DNA of 64,000 nt from [Enterobacter] lignolyticus SCF1 (GCF_000164865.1 NC_014618.1:3162001-3226000), one strand, 5' to 3'. Shown: positions 42,047 through 50,871, counted from the first letter of the stretch. Made by a program: numbers and translations. Notes: generated by a model not told the origin, from the sequence alone.

Positions 42047-43159
42047 CTAACGAAGGCAGACGAGCAGCAGATACCCTACCGTGGCAGCCCACAGCAGCAT
42101 CGGTAACGAATAGAGGTGAAAACGCCACCAGATGCGGCGGTCGTTAGCCATGCGAAGCGCTATCAGGTTCGCAAGCGACCCCGGCAGCAGGCCGAACCCG
42201 CCAACGTTGACCGCCCATGCCAGCAGCAGGGAAGGAGAAACATAGTTCAGCAGCAGGATAGTTGATGGCACATTGCTTATCACCTGCGACAGCCCAATCG
42301 CCGTCAGCCACAGCCGGACGTCGCCATACTGGCCGATACCGCCCAGCAGCGTCTGCAGCAGGGAAAGCCGGGTGAGCAGATAGACATCAATGAACATCGC
42401 CATAAAGACCAGCAGCAGCGTCCAGTCGACGCTGAACACCACTTTTCTTTCCAGCGCCAGGAAGCCTGCCACCAGCAGAGCCAGCCCCCAAAGCTCCAGG
42501 CGGAGCTCCAGCGCCAGCAGAAAAATAAGGTAGAAAGCCAGACAGCACCCTACCAGCTTCGGCTGCCAGGGCGGCGTACGGTCGGCGCTCTGGTAGTGCA
42601 GCGCTTTTGCCGGAAAGCAAAGCCAACACAGCGCGACCAGGGTCAGCACCATCGCCAGCGCCAGCGGCGCCATCTGCCAGCTGAAGGCGGTAAACGACAG
42701 CCCGGAGCGTCCCCAGAGTAAAATGTTTTGCGGGTTGCCGATCGGCGTCAGCAGCGATCCGGCATTCACGGCCAGGGCTTCAAAGATAATCAGCCGGTTG
42801 ATCGGTATCGCACACCATTTCTTGAGGGTAATGGTTAACGGCACCACGATAAACAGCGCCACGTCGTTGGTCAGAAACGTCGACAACAGCGCCGCGGCGA
42901 GCAGCAGAAACAGCGCCAGCTGGCGTTCGGTAACGAAACGCCGCACCATTTTCCGTCCCACGACGTCAAAATAGCCGCTCAGCTCAACGCCTTTGGTGAG
43001 CAGCATCAGGCCGCTCAGGGTCACGATGGTATGCCAGTCGATGGCGGTCAGCCATGCAGCGGGATGAAACGGCTGCCAGACGCTGAGCAGTACGCCCGTC
43101 AGCACCAGCAGATGCAAAAAGCGGTCATGGAGTAACGACCGCACAAACGGCAGCGTCAT
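42047..43159 (-). CDS. ybiR: Inner membrane anion permease-like protein YbiR
   Basis: Integral membrane protein of 370 aa (E. coli 372) with about ten hydrophobic segments, of the ion transporter / anion permease (ArsB-NhaD) superfamily. Conserved FLTNDVALFIVVPLT near residue 95 and SNVPSTILLLNY near 300. Substrate unknown. It begins 5 bp after the mntR stop, so it shares a transcript with mntR. A manganese or other divalent role is only suggested by this arrangement. Confidence 0.9.
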   Translation of the reverse strand: MTLPFVRSLLHDRFLHLLVLTGVLLSVWQPFHPAAWLTAIDWHTIVTLSGLMLLTKGVELSGYFDVVGRKMVRRFVTERQLALFLLLAAALLSTFLTNDVALFIVVPLTITLKKWCAIPINRLIIFEALAVNAGSLLTPIGNPQNILLWGRSGLSFTAFSWQMAPLALAMVLTLVALCWLCFPAKALHYQSADRTPPWQPKLVGCCLAFYLIFLLALELRLELWGLALLVAGFLALERKVVFSVDWTLLLVFMAMFIDVYLLTRLSLLQTLLGGIGQYGDVRLWLTAIGLSQVISNVPSTILLLNYVSPSLLLAWAVNVGGFGLLPGSLANLIALRMANDRRIWWRFHLYSLPMLLWAATVGYLLLVCLR

Positions 43160-43164
43160 GGCGA

Positions 43165-43629
43165 TTATTGGTCAGCGGCGAGGGTGAACTGGCGAAAACG
43201 CTCAAGCGTCTCTCCGCTGACGTGGTGCTCCATCCCCTCGGCGTCCCGGCGGGCAATCTCCGGGCTCACGCCGATCGCCAGTAAGAAGTTTTCCACTATC
43301 TGATGACGCTCGCGGCTTTCCTGCGCCAGCTTTTCGCCTTCCGGGGTCAGGAAGACGCCGCGCCAGGGAATCTGCTCGATAAGCCCTACGCCGGCAAGTC
43401 GCTTGAGCATTTTGGCGACGGTAGGCTGCGAAACGCCTAAACGCGCCGCCATATCCACCTGGCGCGCTTCACCCACTTCGCGGATAAGATCGGAAATCAG
43501 CTCAACGTAATCATCAATCAGTTCGCGGCGATGCGCTTCGCGCACCTGGCGAAAACCTTCGACATGCTCTTCGACATTCACTAATTGCGTCACTTTTTTT
43601 ATTCCTGGCGTGCCCGGGCGACGGCTCAT
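43165..43629 (-). CDS. mntR: Manganese-responsive regulator MntR
   Basis: DtxR-family metalloregulator of 154 aa (E. coli 155) that senses Mn2+ and represses mntH and mntS and activates mntP. Winged helix near residues 55-95 (VDMAARLGVSQPTVAKMLKRL) followed by a dimerisation domain; metal ligands are expected in EEHVEGF and the EKLAQESRERHQIVENFL helix and in DAEGMEHHVS. Divergent from mntS, with the MntR box between them. Operon with ybiR. Confidence 0.95.
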   Translation of the reverse strand: MSRRPGTPGIKKVTQLVNVEEHVEGFRQVREAHRRELIDDYVELISDLIREVGEARQVDMAARLGVSQPTVAKMLKRLAGVGLIEQIPWRGVFLTPEGEKLAQESRERHQIVENFLLAIGVSPEIARRDAEGMEHHVSGETLERFRQFTLAADQ

Positions 43630-43737
43630 TATGCTTCCTCATCATGGTGACGCGTCAAAGCATCTTATAAAGGTACCCCCATTGTAAAGGATTGGGCTCA
43701 GAGCACAAAAATTTAACGTTTTAGCCATAGCTATATA

Positions 43738-43755
43738 ATATAGCCTATGCTATAT
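43738..43755. promoter_or_regulatory. MntR box overlapping the mntS promoter
   Basis: ATATAGC-CTAT-GCTATAT, a perfect palindrome with 7-bp arms matching the known MntR consensus. It overlaps a -10 hexamer TATAAT (43734-43739) with a -35-like TTTAAC (43712-43717), so MntR binding would block the promoter. It lies between divergent mntR and mntS. Confidence 0.85.
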
Positions 43756-43815
43756 CTGTATGTAATACGAACATTCCTTCACGGAACGAAGGAGCAGAAA
43801 GGTTCAGGAGGCCCT

Positions 43816-43941
43816 ATGAACGAACTGAAGAGGTGCTTACGCGTGTTTAGCCATTCTCCCTTTAAGGTACGCCTGATGCTGGTCAACATGCTGTGCGACA
43901 TCATCAACGGCAAACCGCAGCAAAATAAGCCATCCCACTAA
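43816..43941 (+). CDS. mntS: Small manganese chaperone/regulator protein MntS
   Basis: 41-aa protein starting MNELKRCLRVFSHSPF, very close to the 42-aa E. coli MntS, which raises free Mn by inhibiting the exporter MntP. The central CRVFSHSPFKVRLML-type core is conserved. Start follows AGGAGG; the frame extending upstream to 43747 runs into the promoter. In E. coli the gene lies within the transcript called RybA, and a terminator hairpin follows here as well. Confidence 0.93.
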   Translation: MNELKRCLRVFSHSPFKVRLMLVNMLCDIINGKPQQNKPSH

Positions 43942-43942
43942 T

Positions 43943-43972
43943 GCGGCGTCGCGGTACGCCGCTTCATTTTTC
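43943..43972 (+). terminator. Rho-independent terminator of mntS (RybA) transcript
   Basis: GCGGCGT and ACGCCGC arms (43943-43949, 43956-43962) with a 6-nt loop and the tail TTCATTTTT. Directly follows the mntS stop. Confidence 0.8.
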
Positions 43973-44171
43973 TGTCATCTGAACGTGAAATACTGACCGT
44001 TTTTCCCACAAAACCCCTCTTTTTTTCTGGATTTGCAATCTTCCTCGCAAAACAATTTGTTATAGACAGTTGATCTTCTCTTCTATCAAATCTATCTTCT
44101 TGCAACCTGCTGCTTCTGCGCCTCGTTGAACCCCTTCTACACGCACTACCCGGCAGTTTTTAATCCCTTGA

Positions 44172-44200
44172 CGCCAGGGGACGCACATGGCGGTTTTTTT
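44172..44200 (+). promoter_or_regulatory. Possible terminator-like hairpin just before opgE
   Basis: CGCCA (44172-44176) and TGGCG (44188-44192) pair around an 11-nt loop, followed by G and seven T (44194-44200), 11 nt before the opgE ATG. The stem is short, so this may be chance; it looks like a leader attenuator. Confidence 0.35.
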
Positions 44201-44211
44201 GATTGTGACCT

Positions 44212-45795
44212 ATGAATATTACGCTGAAAGAATCGCTGGCTGCGCGTGGCCTGGCGTTAAGCCCGTGGACCGGATTTTACGTTTTACAGTCCTTATTGAT
44301 TAATCTGGCATTAGGGTACCCTTTCAGCCTGCTGTATACCGTCGCTTTTGCCTGCGTACTGCACCTGCTGTGGCGTGCGGCCCCGCGCGCGCAGAAAGTT
44401 CTGCTCGCTGCCGTCTCCCTGATTGCCGCCTTTTATTACCCGTTTGCTCAGGCCTACGGCGCGCCTAACTTTAATACGCTGCTGGCGCTGCATTCCACAA
44501 ACGTTGAAGAATCCACCGAGATCCTGACAATATTTCCGTGGTACAGCTATTTTATTGCGGTCTTTATTTTCGTCCTTGGCGTCATTGCCTTTCGCCGCAA
44601 GCACGAAGAAAAACGGGCATGGAGCAAAATCGAACTACTGTGCCTGGCGTTTTGTATTGGCGTCGCCTTTGTCAGACCGGTGCAGGAAATCGCGTGGGAT
44701 GGCGTTTTTCGGATCAGCAAAATTGGCTATCCGGTCGTGCGCTTTGCGCATGACGTTGTTACCAGCAACCGGCAGGTGCTGGACGAACAGGCGCGCCTGG
44801 CGCAGTTTGCCAACCAAAAAGATACCTGGAACGTGGTGGCGGTAAAACCGAAGTATCACACCTATGTCGTGGTCATCGGCGAAAGCGCGCGCCGCGATGC
44901 GCTCGGCGCGTTCGGCGGTCACTGGGACAACACGCCGTTTGCCAGCCACGTCAACGGCACGCTGTTTACCGACTACATTGCCGCCAGCGGCTCAACGCAA
45001 AAATCGCTGGGCCTGACCCTCAACCGGGTCGTGGACGGCAAGCCGCAGTATCAGGATAACTTTGTCACCCTCGCCAACCGCGCCGGTTTCCAGACCTGGT
45101 GGTTCTCCAACCAGGGGCAAATCGGCCAGTACGATACGGCGATAGCCAGCATCGCCAAGCGCGCCGATGAGGCCCATTTTCTGAAAAGCGGCGATTTCGA
45201 AGCGGATAAAAATACCCGTGATGAGGACCTGTTGAAAATGACCGCCCAGGTGCTGTCGACGCCGCGTACGCAGCCGCAGATGATCGTTTTACACCTGATG
45301 GGTTCGCACCCTCAGGCCTGCGATCGCACCCAGGGAAAGTATGACGTTTTCGTACAGTCGAAAGAAACATCCTGTTACTTGTACAGCATGACGCAAACCG
45401 ACGATCTGCTCAGCAAACTGTATGAGCAGCTGCGTAATACCGGCGAAAGTTTCTCCATGGTCTACTTCTCCGACCATGGTCTGGCGTTCAAAGAACGCGG
45501 TAAAGAGGTGCAGTATCTGGCGCACGACGACAAGTTCCAGCAGAACTTCCAGGTGCCGTTTATGGTGCTCTCCAGCGATGATAAAACCCACCGCGTCATC
45601 AAGGCGCGCCGTTCGGCGAATGATTTCCTGCGCTTTTTCTCGCAGTGGACCGGCATTCAGGCAAAAGAAATCGCGAGCCCGTACCGTTTCATCTCAGAGC
45701 AGAAGGCCAGCCCGGTCTATATCACCAACTTCCAGCTGCAGAAAGTGGACTTTAACCATCTCGGCACCGACCCTTTCTCCACCAAAAGCCGGTAA
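44212..45795 (+). CDS. opgE: Phosphoethanolamine transferase OpgE (YbiP)
   Basis: Inner membrane protein of 527 aa, same length as E. coli OpgE, which adds phosphoethanolamine to osmoregulated periplasmic glucans. Four or five N-terminal membrane helices (about residues 18-180) precede a periplasmic sulfatase-like catalytic domain (about 215-500) with VVVIGESARRDALGAFG, the probable catalytic threonine in SGSTQKSLGLTL, and the metal site YFSDHGLAFKERG. Followed by a strong bidirectional terminator shared with ompX. Confidence 0.93.
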   Translation: MNITLKESLAARGLALSPWTGFYVLQSLLINLALGYPFSLLYTVAFACVLHLLWRAAPRAQKVLLAAVSLIAAFYYPFAQAYGAPNFNTLLALHSTNVEESTEILTIFPWYSYFIAVFIFVLGVIAFRRKHEEKRAWSKIELLCLAFCIGVAFVRPVQEIAWDGVFRISKIGYPVVRFAHDVVTSNRQVLDEQARLAQFANQKDTWNVVAVKPKYHTYVVVIGESARRDALGAFGGHWDNTPFASHVNGTLFTDYIAASGSTQKSLGLTLNRVVDGKPQYQDNFVTLANRAGFQTWWFSNQGQIGQYDTAIASIAKRADEAHFLKSGDFEADKNTRDEDLLKMTAQVLSTPRTQPQMIVLHLMGSHPQACDRTQGKYDVFVQSKETSCYLYSMTQTDDLLSKLYEQLRNTGESFSMVYFSDHGLAFKERGKEVQYLAHDDKFQQNFQVPFMVLSSDDKTHRVIKARRSANDFLRFFSQWTGIQAKEIASPYRFISEQKASPVYITNFQLQKVDFNHLGTDPFSTKSR

Positions 45796-45813
45796 CGCTC
45801 CGGTTTTACAGGC

Positions 45814-45846
45814 AAAAAAAATCCGCCCAACGGGCGGATTTTTTAT
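45814..45846. terminator. Bidirectional terminator between opgE and ompX
   Basis: Stem ATCCGCCC/GGGCGGAT (45821-45828, 45832-45839), flanked by A7 on the left and T6 on the right, so it terminates both convergent genes. Confidence 0.92.
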
Positions 45847-45860
45847 TATCACCGAAGTGA

Positions 45861-46373
45861 TTAGAAACGGTAACCAACGCCTGCGATCCAGGTGCCAACG
45901 TCAACGCTACGAATGCGAGACTGCTCGTAGGAGAAGTCCAGAGCAACGTTTTCGATCGGGTTGAACTGAACGCCCGCGCCGTAGGAGAAACCGTAGTCGC
46001 TGGTGTCAGCTTTTGCAGTCGGGAAGTCGGTGGACTGGAATTTACCGTAGCCCAGACCCACTACGCCGTAGATGCTCGCCCAATCGTTGATGCGATAAGC
46101 CGGACCCGCAGTGATGCCGTAGTACTGAGACTTGTTGTAAGAGCCGCCGTCGGTGTTGTTTTTCTCGGTGTAGGTGAAGGAACCGATCACGCCAAGCGGG
46201 CTGTTGTCCTGCTCGTAGCGGTATTTCAGGTTGAAACCGTTCGCTTTGTTAACAACGCCCTGCATATCGCTCTGAGCGTAACCGCCGGTAACGGTAGAAG
46301 TGCCTGCTACTGCGGAACCTGCGGAAACAGCCAGAACTGCGGCCAGTGCTGAAAGACATGCAATTTTTTTCAT
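45861..46373 (-). CDS. ompX: Outer membrane protein OmpX
   Basis: Eight-stranded outer membrane beta-barrel of the Ail/OmpX family, 170 aa (E. coli 171). Signal peptide residues 1-23 (ends SAVA), mature N-terminus TSTVTGGYAQSD-like and terminal aromatic GVGYRF for BAM recognition. The start is ATG at 46373 (MKKIACLSAL); GTG at 46379 is less likely. In E. coli it is subject to CyaR and other envelope controls; RybB, encoded in this window, represses other porins of this class. Confidence 0.96.
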   Translation of the reverse strand: MKKIACLSALAAVLAVSAGSAVAGTSTVTGGYAQSDMQGVVNKANGFNLKYRYEQDNSPLGVIGSFTYTEKNNTDGGSYNKSQYYGITAGPAYRINDWASIYGVVGLGYGKFQSTDFPTAKADTSDYGFSYGAGVQFNPIENVALDFSYEQSRIRSVDVGTWIAGVGYRF

Positions 46374-46727
46374 AACCACCTCAAATGTGCTTCAAGTAAA
46401 TCCTAAGTTTTAAATATATCAAAAATTGTTAAGAAACTCTTTGTGATTGATGTTGTCTAAGGGGGGCTTTCGTGTAACTAAATGTTTCCATGATTGACTA
46501 TCCCTTTCAAATATCAGCCACTTTCACGCATGATTCGCCATTATGGCGCCTAAGGAACGACACGCTCATCCAGATTAATCCTAATCTGGTAGTGAAATAT
46601 TCCACTAACGGTCAAACATTCTACGAGCTTCCCGGCGCTTTTTTTTCAACAAACGCTAAACCGGAGAGGGGTAATTCATTTACACTGCGGGTTTTACCTC
46701 TTTTGACAAAATCTGACAGGAGAAAGG
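46374..46727. other. Divergent promoter region of ompX and rhtA
   Basis: 354 bp, AT-rich on the ompX side, with TTAACA and TATATT-like elements on the minus strand (about 46415-46435) and a G6 run at 46461-46466. Nothing else I can support: the plus-strand frame at 46490-46747 overlaps rhtA out of frame and looks spurious. Confidence 0.6.
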
Positions 46728-47615
46728 ATGCCAGGGTTGTCTCGTAAGGTGCCTGCGTGGTTACCAGTCCTTGTTTTACTGATCGCCATGGCGTCAATTC
46801 AGAGCGGCGCATCGCTTGCTAAATCGCTCTTTCCGGTTGTCGGCGCGCCCGGCGTAACCGCACTGCGCCTGGCGCTCGGCACCCTTATCCTGGTCTGCAT
46901 CTTTAAACCCTGGCGTCTGCGCTTTGCCCGTGAACAGCGCCTGCCGCTGCTGTTTTACGGCCTGTCGCTTGGCGCCATGAACTATCTGTTCTACCTGTCG
47001 ATTCAGCGTATTCCGTTAGGGATAGCCGTTGCCCTTGAGTTTACCGGTCCGCTGGCGGTCGCCCTGTTCGCCTCGCGGCGACTGGTCGATTTTATCTGGG
47101 TCGCGCTGGCGGTGCTGGGGCTATGGTTTTTGCTGCCGCTCGGCCAGAACGTCGCGCACGTGGACCTGGCCGGGGCCGCGTTAGCGCTGGCGGCAGGCGC
47201 CTGCTGGGCCGTCTATATTCTGGCAGGCCAACGCGCCGGGGAGGAGCACGGCCCGGCGACGGTCGCCATGGGCTCGCTGATCGCGGCGCTGGTTTTCGTC
47301 CCCATCGGCGCGCTGCAGGCGGGCGACGCCCTGTGGCACTGGTCAATACTGCCGTTAGGGCTGGCTATCGCTATTTTGTCGACGGCGCTGCCCTACTCGC
47401 TGGAAATGATCGCTCTCACCCGTTTGCCCACCCGCACGTTCGGCACATTAATGAGCATGGAGCCCGCGCTGGCGGCGATTTCCGGCATGATTTTTCTCGG
47501 CGAAGTGCTGACCTTTTCGCAAACACTGGCGCTTGGCGCCATCATCGCCGCGTCAATGGGCTCGACCCTGACCCAGCGGCGGGAGAGCAAAATTGAGCAC
47601 GTGGATATTGGCTAA
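46728..47615 (+). CDS. rhtA: Threonine/homoserine exporter RhtA
   Basis: DMT-superfamily exporter with two EamA domains and ten membrane helices, 295 aa as in E. coli. It exports threonine and homoserine. Conserved MASIQSGASLAKSLFP near residue 22 and GTLMSMEPALAAISGM near 240. ATG follows AGGAGA. Divergent from ompX and upstream of dps, as in E. coli. Confidence 0.95.
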   Translation: MPGLSRKVPAWLPVLVLLIAMASIQSGASLAKSLFPVVGAPGVTALRLALGTLILVCIFKPWRLRFAREQRLPLLFYGLSLGAMNYLFYLSIQRIPLGIAVALEFTGPLAVALFASRRLVDFIWVALAVLGLWFLLPLGQNVAHVDLAGAALALAAGACWAVYILAGQRAGEEHGPATVAMGSLIAALVFVPIGALQAGDALWHWSILPLGLAIAILSTALPYSLEMIALTRLPTRTFGTLMSMEPALAAISGMIFLGEVLTFSQTLALGAIIAASMGSTLTQRRESKIEHVDIG

Positions 47616-47641
47616 ACGCCCATTTTTAGCGCAATGAGCGA

Positions 47642-47707
47642 TGTTAATTGCGCTATCGGATTGATAGGTACCTTCTGCGCCTCGGGCCTTCTCTGCGCTG
47701 TTATACT
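47642..47707 (+). promoter_or_regulatory. dps promoter with candidate OxyR site
   Basis: CTAT-N7-ATAG (47653-47667) is the core of an OxyR site; the right half to 47678 matches 7 of 10 positions, the left only its CTAT. It is followed at the right distance by the -10 TATACT (47702-47707), which also has the CTATACT-like form used by sigma-S. OxyR and sigma-S control of dps is established in E. coli. Confidence 0.55.
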
Positions 47708-47754
47708 TAATCCCGGAAAATATCTGGACTAATAACATCGAGAGGAGATGGATT

Positions 47755-48258
47755 ATGGCCACCGCTAAACTGGTAAAAACGAAAACATCAAATCTGCTTT
47801 ATACCCGCAACGATGTCTCTGATAGCGACAAGAAGGCGACCGTGGAGCTGCTGAACCGCCAGGTTATCCAGTTCATCGATCTGTCCCTTATCACCAAGCA
47901 GGCTCACTGGAATATGCGCGGCGCAAACTTTATCGCCGTCCATGAAATGCTGGATGGGTTTCGCACCGCGCTGACCGACCACCTGGACACCATGGCAGAA
48001 CGCGCCGTACAGCTGGGCGGCGTTGCCCTCGGCACCACCCAGGTCATCAACAGCAAAACGCCGCTGAAAAGCTATCCGCTGGATATTCACAGCGTACAGG
48101 ATCACCTGAAAGAACTGGCGGAACGCTACGCCATCGTCGCTAACGATGTCCGCAAAGCCATTAGCGAAGCAAAAGACGAAGACACCGCCGACATTTTCAC
48201 TGCGGCATCCCGGGACCTTGATAAGTTCCTGTGGTTTATCGAAGCCAACATCGAGTGA
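47755..48258 (+). CDS. dps: DNA-protecting ferritin Dps
   Basis: Stationary-phase dodecameric mini-ferritin that condenses DNA and oxidises Fe2+ with peroxide, 167 aa as in E. coli. Ferroxidase ligands at the subunit interface are all present: H51, H63, D67, D78, E82. The N-terminal lysine-rich tail (KLVKTKTSNLLYTR) for DNA binding is kept. ATG follows GAGGAGATGG. Followed by a terminator hairpin. Confidence 0.97.
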   Translation: MATAKLVKTKTSNLLYTRNDVSDSDKKATVELLNRQVIQFIDLSLITKQAHWNMRGANFIAVHEMLDGFRTALTDHLDTMAERAVQLGGVALGTTQVINSKTPLKSYPLDIHSVQDHLKELAERYAIVANDVRKAISEAKDEDTADIFTAASRDLDKFLWFIEANIE

Positions 48259-48280
48259 TTTGAGCTTAGCGTTCCCCCTG

Positions 48281-48302
48281 GCCCCTCTCCAGAGGGGCTT
48301 TG
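48281..48302 (+). terminator. Terminator of dps
   Basis: GCCCCTC/GAGGGGC (48281-48287, 48292-48298) with loop TCCA, then TTTG. Follows the dps stop by 22 bp. Confidence 0.75.
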
Positions 48303-48448
48303 CACTTTTCTGGTGCGCCCCGTACTCCGCCAAAATCCAAAATAAGTAAAACAATTGTAATAATCACCTCACACAATCGTTAACGGAAGGTTGTTTTATC
48401 AGCACATTGCGCGCTTAATAGCGGGGAAGAAGGCGCCGTCCCCTTTGC

Positions 48449-48476
48449 GCACCATTTTGGTGCTCCATCGTGGTGC
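48449..48476. promoter_or_regulatory. Tandem NtrC-binding sites upstream of glnH
   Basis: GCACCATTTTGGTGC (48449-48463) is a perfect palindrome of the NtrC consensus, and GCTCCATCGTGGTGC (48462-48476) a weaker neighbour. They lie about 90 bp before the sigma-54 element. Confidence 0.8.
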
Positions 48477-48551
48477 ATCGCCTGTGCCCTGCTACAATTT
48501 ATGTGCAACACCTGACAACCACTTCCTTGCAAAAACAACAGGTTGTAAAAC

Positions 48552-48568
48552 TGGCACGATTCTTTCAT
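48552..48568 (+). promoter_or_regulatory. Sigma-54 promoter of glnHPQ
   Basis: TGGCAC at 48552-48557 (-24) and TTTCAT at 48563-48568 (-12) resemble the E. coli glnHp2 promoter, TGGCAC-N5-TTTCAT. It lies 52 bp before the glnH start. Confidence 0.8.
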
Positions 48569-48619
48569 ATGCGATTCGTTCCCGCAGGGGATCGCCCCAT
48601 CGATAAAAAAGGAAATGCT

Positions 48620-49366
48620 ATGAAGTCTGTATTAAAAGTTTCACTGGCTGCACTTACCCTGGCATTTGCGGTATCGTCCCAGGCCGCGAATAAGCAACTG
48701 GTGGTCGCGACCGATACTGCGTTCGTTCCCTTCGAATTCAAACAAGGCGACAAATACGTCGGCTTCGACGTGGATCTGTGGGCCGCTATCGCCAAAGAGC
48801 TGAAACTCGACTACACCATGAAGCCGATGGATTTCAGCGGCATCATCCCTGCGCTGCAGACCAAAAACGTTGACGTCGCGCTGGCAGGCATCACCATTAC
48901 CGACGAACGTAAAAAAGCGATCGACTTCTCTGACGGCTACTACAAAAGCGGCCTGCTGGTGATGGTGAAAGCCAACAATAACGACATCAAAAGCGTGAAG
49001 GATCTCGACGGTAAAGTCGTTGCAGTGAAGAGCGGCACCGGTTCTGTCGACTACGCAAAAGCCAACATCAAAACGAAAGACCTGCGTCAGTTCCCGAACA
49101 TCGATAACGCCTATATGGAGCTGGGCACCAACCGCGCTGATGCCGTCCTGCACGACACGCCGAACATTCTTTACTTCATCAAAACTGCCGGCAACGGTCA
49201 GTTCAAAGCGGTAGGCGAGTCTCTGGAAGCGCAGCAGTACGGTATCGCCTTCCCGAAAGGCAGCGACGAGCTGCGTGAAAAAGTGAACGGCGCGCTGAAA
49301 ACCCTGCGTGAAAACGGCACCTATAACGAAATCTATAAGAAGTGGTTCGGTACTGAACCGAAATAA
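48620..49366 (+). CDS. glnH: Glutamine-binding periplasmic protein GlnH
   Basis: Periplasmic solute-binding protein of the high-affinity glutamine ABC importer, 248 aa as in E. coli. Signal peptide residues 1-22 (ends SSQA), then two-lobe SBP family 3 fold; ligand-site features include VATDTAFVPFEFKQGDKYVGFD and LAGITITDERKK. ATG follows AAAGGAAAT. First gene of glnHPQ, expressed under nitrogen limitation. Confidence 0.97.
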   Translation: MKSVLKVSLAALTLAFAVSSQAANKQLVVATDTAFVPFEFKQGDKYVGFDVDLWAAIAKELKLDYTMKPMDFSGIIPALQTKNVDVALAGITITDERKKAIDFSDGYYKSGLLVMVKANNNDIKSVKDLDGKVVAVKSGTGSVDYAKANIKTKDLRQFPNIDNAYMELGTNRADAVLHDTPNILYFIKTAGNGQFKAVGESLEAQQYGIAFPKGSDELREKVNGALKTLRENGTYNEIYKKWFGTEPK

Positions 49367-49444
49367 TAATTCTTAAAAACGATCGTTAACTAAGGGGCGA
49401 CCTTTCGCCCCTGTTATTTTGAACCACGGTAACAGGAAATTATC

Positions 49445-50104
49445 ATGCAGTTTGACTGGAGCGCCATCTGGCCTGCCATTCCTATCTTGCTTGAAGGCGC
49501 CAAAATGACCCTGTGGATTTCGGTCCTCGGTCTGGTTGGCGGGTTGATTATCGGCCTCGTCGCCGGTTTTGCCCGCACCTACGGCGGCTGGATTGCAAAC
49601 CACATCGCACTGGTTTTCATCGAAGTCATTCGCGGCACCCCGATTGTGGTGCAGGTGATGTTCATCTACTTCGCCCTGCCGATGGCATTGCCCGATCTGC
49701 GCATTGACCCCTTCTCTGCGGCAGTCGTCACCATCATGATCAACTCCGGCGCCTATATCGCGGAAATCACCCGCGGCGCGGTGCTGTCTATCCATAAGGG
49801 ATTCAGCGAAGCCGGACTGGCGTTAGGGTTGTCGCGTCGTGAAACCATTCGCCACGTGATCCTGCCGCTGGCGCTGCGCCGTATGCTGCCGCCGCTGGGC
49901 AACCAGTGGATCATCAGCATCAAGGACACCTCGCTGTTCATCGTGATCGGCGTCGCCGAGCTGACCCGTCAGGGGCAAGAGATCATCGCCGGTAACTTCC
50001 GCGCGCTGGAAATCTGGAGCGCCGTTGCGGTTATTTATCTCCTCATCACTCTGGTTCTGAGCTTTGTTCTGCGCCGTCTTGAAAGAAGGATGAAAATCCT
50101 GTGA
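49445..50104 (+). CDS. glnP: Glutamine ABC transporter permease GlnP
   Basis: Membrane permease of the glutamine importer, 219 aa as in E. coli, His/Glu/Gln-type with about five membrane helices. EAA loop near residue 120 (SEAGLALGLSRRETIRHVILPLALRR). Its stop overlaps the GTG start of glnQ. Confidence 0.96.
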   Translation: MQFDWSAIWPAIPILLEGAKMTLWISVLGLVGGLIIGLVAGFARTYGGWIANHIALVFIEVIRGTPIVVQVMFIYFALPMALPDLRIDPFSAAVVTIMINSGAYIAEITRGAVLSIHKGFSEAGLALGLSRRETIRHVILPLALRRMLPPLGNQWIISIKDTSLFIVIGVAELTRQGQEIIAGNFRALEIWSAVAVIYLLITLVLSFVLRRLERRMKIL

Positions 50105-50823
50105 TTGAATTTAAAAACGTCTCCAAGCACTTTGGCAAAACCCAGGTGCTGCACAATATTGATTTGCACATCACCAAGGGTGAGGTGGTGGTCATTATCG
50201 GGCCGTCAGGTTCCGGGAAATCCACCCTGCTGCGCTGTATCAACAAGCTCGAAGAGATAACCAGCGGCGATCTTATCGTCGACGGTCTGAAGGTTAACGA
50301 CCCGAAAGTGGACGAGCGCCTGATCCGCCAGGAAGCCGGTATGGTGTTTCAGCAGTTTTATCTGTTCCCGCATCTGACGGCGCTGGAAAACGTCATGTTT
50401 GGCCCGCAGCGCGTGCGCGGCGCGTCAAAAGAGGCGGCGGAAAAACTGGCGAAAGAGCTGCTGGCAAAAGTGGGGCTTGCCGAGCGCGCGCACCACTATC
50501 CGTCTGAACTTTCCGGCGGCCAGCAGCAGCGCGTCGCCATCGCCCGCGCGCTGGCGGTAAAACCGAAAATGATGCTGTTTGATGAGCCAACCTCGGCGCT
50601 TGACCCGGAGCTGCGCCACGAGGTGCTGAAGGTCATGCAGGATCTGGCGGAAGAAGGGATGACGATGGTTATCGTTACGCACGAAGTCGGCTTTGCCGAG
50701 AAAGTCGCGTCGCGCCTGATCTTCATCGACAAAGGGCGCATTGCGGAAGACGGTAATCCGCACGATCTTATCCAGAACCCGCCAAGTCAGCGTTTGCAGG
50801 AATTCCTGCAGCACGTCTCCTGA
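50101..50823 (+). CDS. glnQ: Glutamine ABC transporter ATP-binding protein GlnQ
   Basis: ATPase subunit, 240 aa as in E. coli. Walker A GPSGSGKST (near residue 35), signature LSGGQQQR, Walker B LFDEPTSALD and the H-switch VTHEVG. Start is GTG at 50101, overlapping the glnP stop (GTGA), so translation is coupled. Ends the operon at a strong hairpin; the K-12 neighbour ybiO is missing. Confidence 0.97.
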   Translation: MIEFKNVSKHFGKTQVLHNIDLHITKGEVVVIIGPSGSGKSTLLRCINKLEEITSGDLIVDGLKVNDPKVDERLIRQEAGMVFQQFYLFPHLTALENVMFGPQRVRGASKEAAEKLAKELLAKVGLAERAHHYPSELSGGQQQRVAIARALAVKPKMMLFDEPTSALDPELRHEVLKVMQDLAEEGMTMVIVTHEVGFAEKVASRLIFIDKGRIAEDGNPHDLIQNPPSQRLQEFLQHVS

Positions 50824-50831
50824 TGCTGTAC

Positions 50832-50857
50832 GTCTGGCCTCGCCCGCGAGGCCAGAC
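50832..50857. terminator. Hairpin between glnQ and rlmF
   Basis: Perfect 11-bp stem GTCTGGCCTCG/CGAGGCCAGAC with a 4-nt loop between convergent genes. No U tract, so it may work as a stabiliser or bidirectional barrier. Confidence 0.7.
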
Positions 50858-50871
50858 AAACGCGCCGCCGG

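Larger units (their letters stand above)
48259..48619. other. dps-glnH intergenic region
   Basis: 361 bp containing the dps terminator, the NtrC sites and sigma-54 promoter of glnH, and the glnH leader. The plus-strand frame beginning at 48470 is the upstream extension of glnH and is not coding. Confidence 0.7.

Noticed and set aside
46490..46747. 85-aa plus-strand frame between ompX and rhtA
   Set aside because: Overlaps rhtA in another frame, no ribosome site and no family signal.
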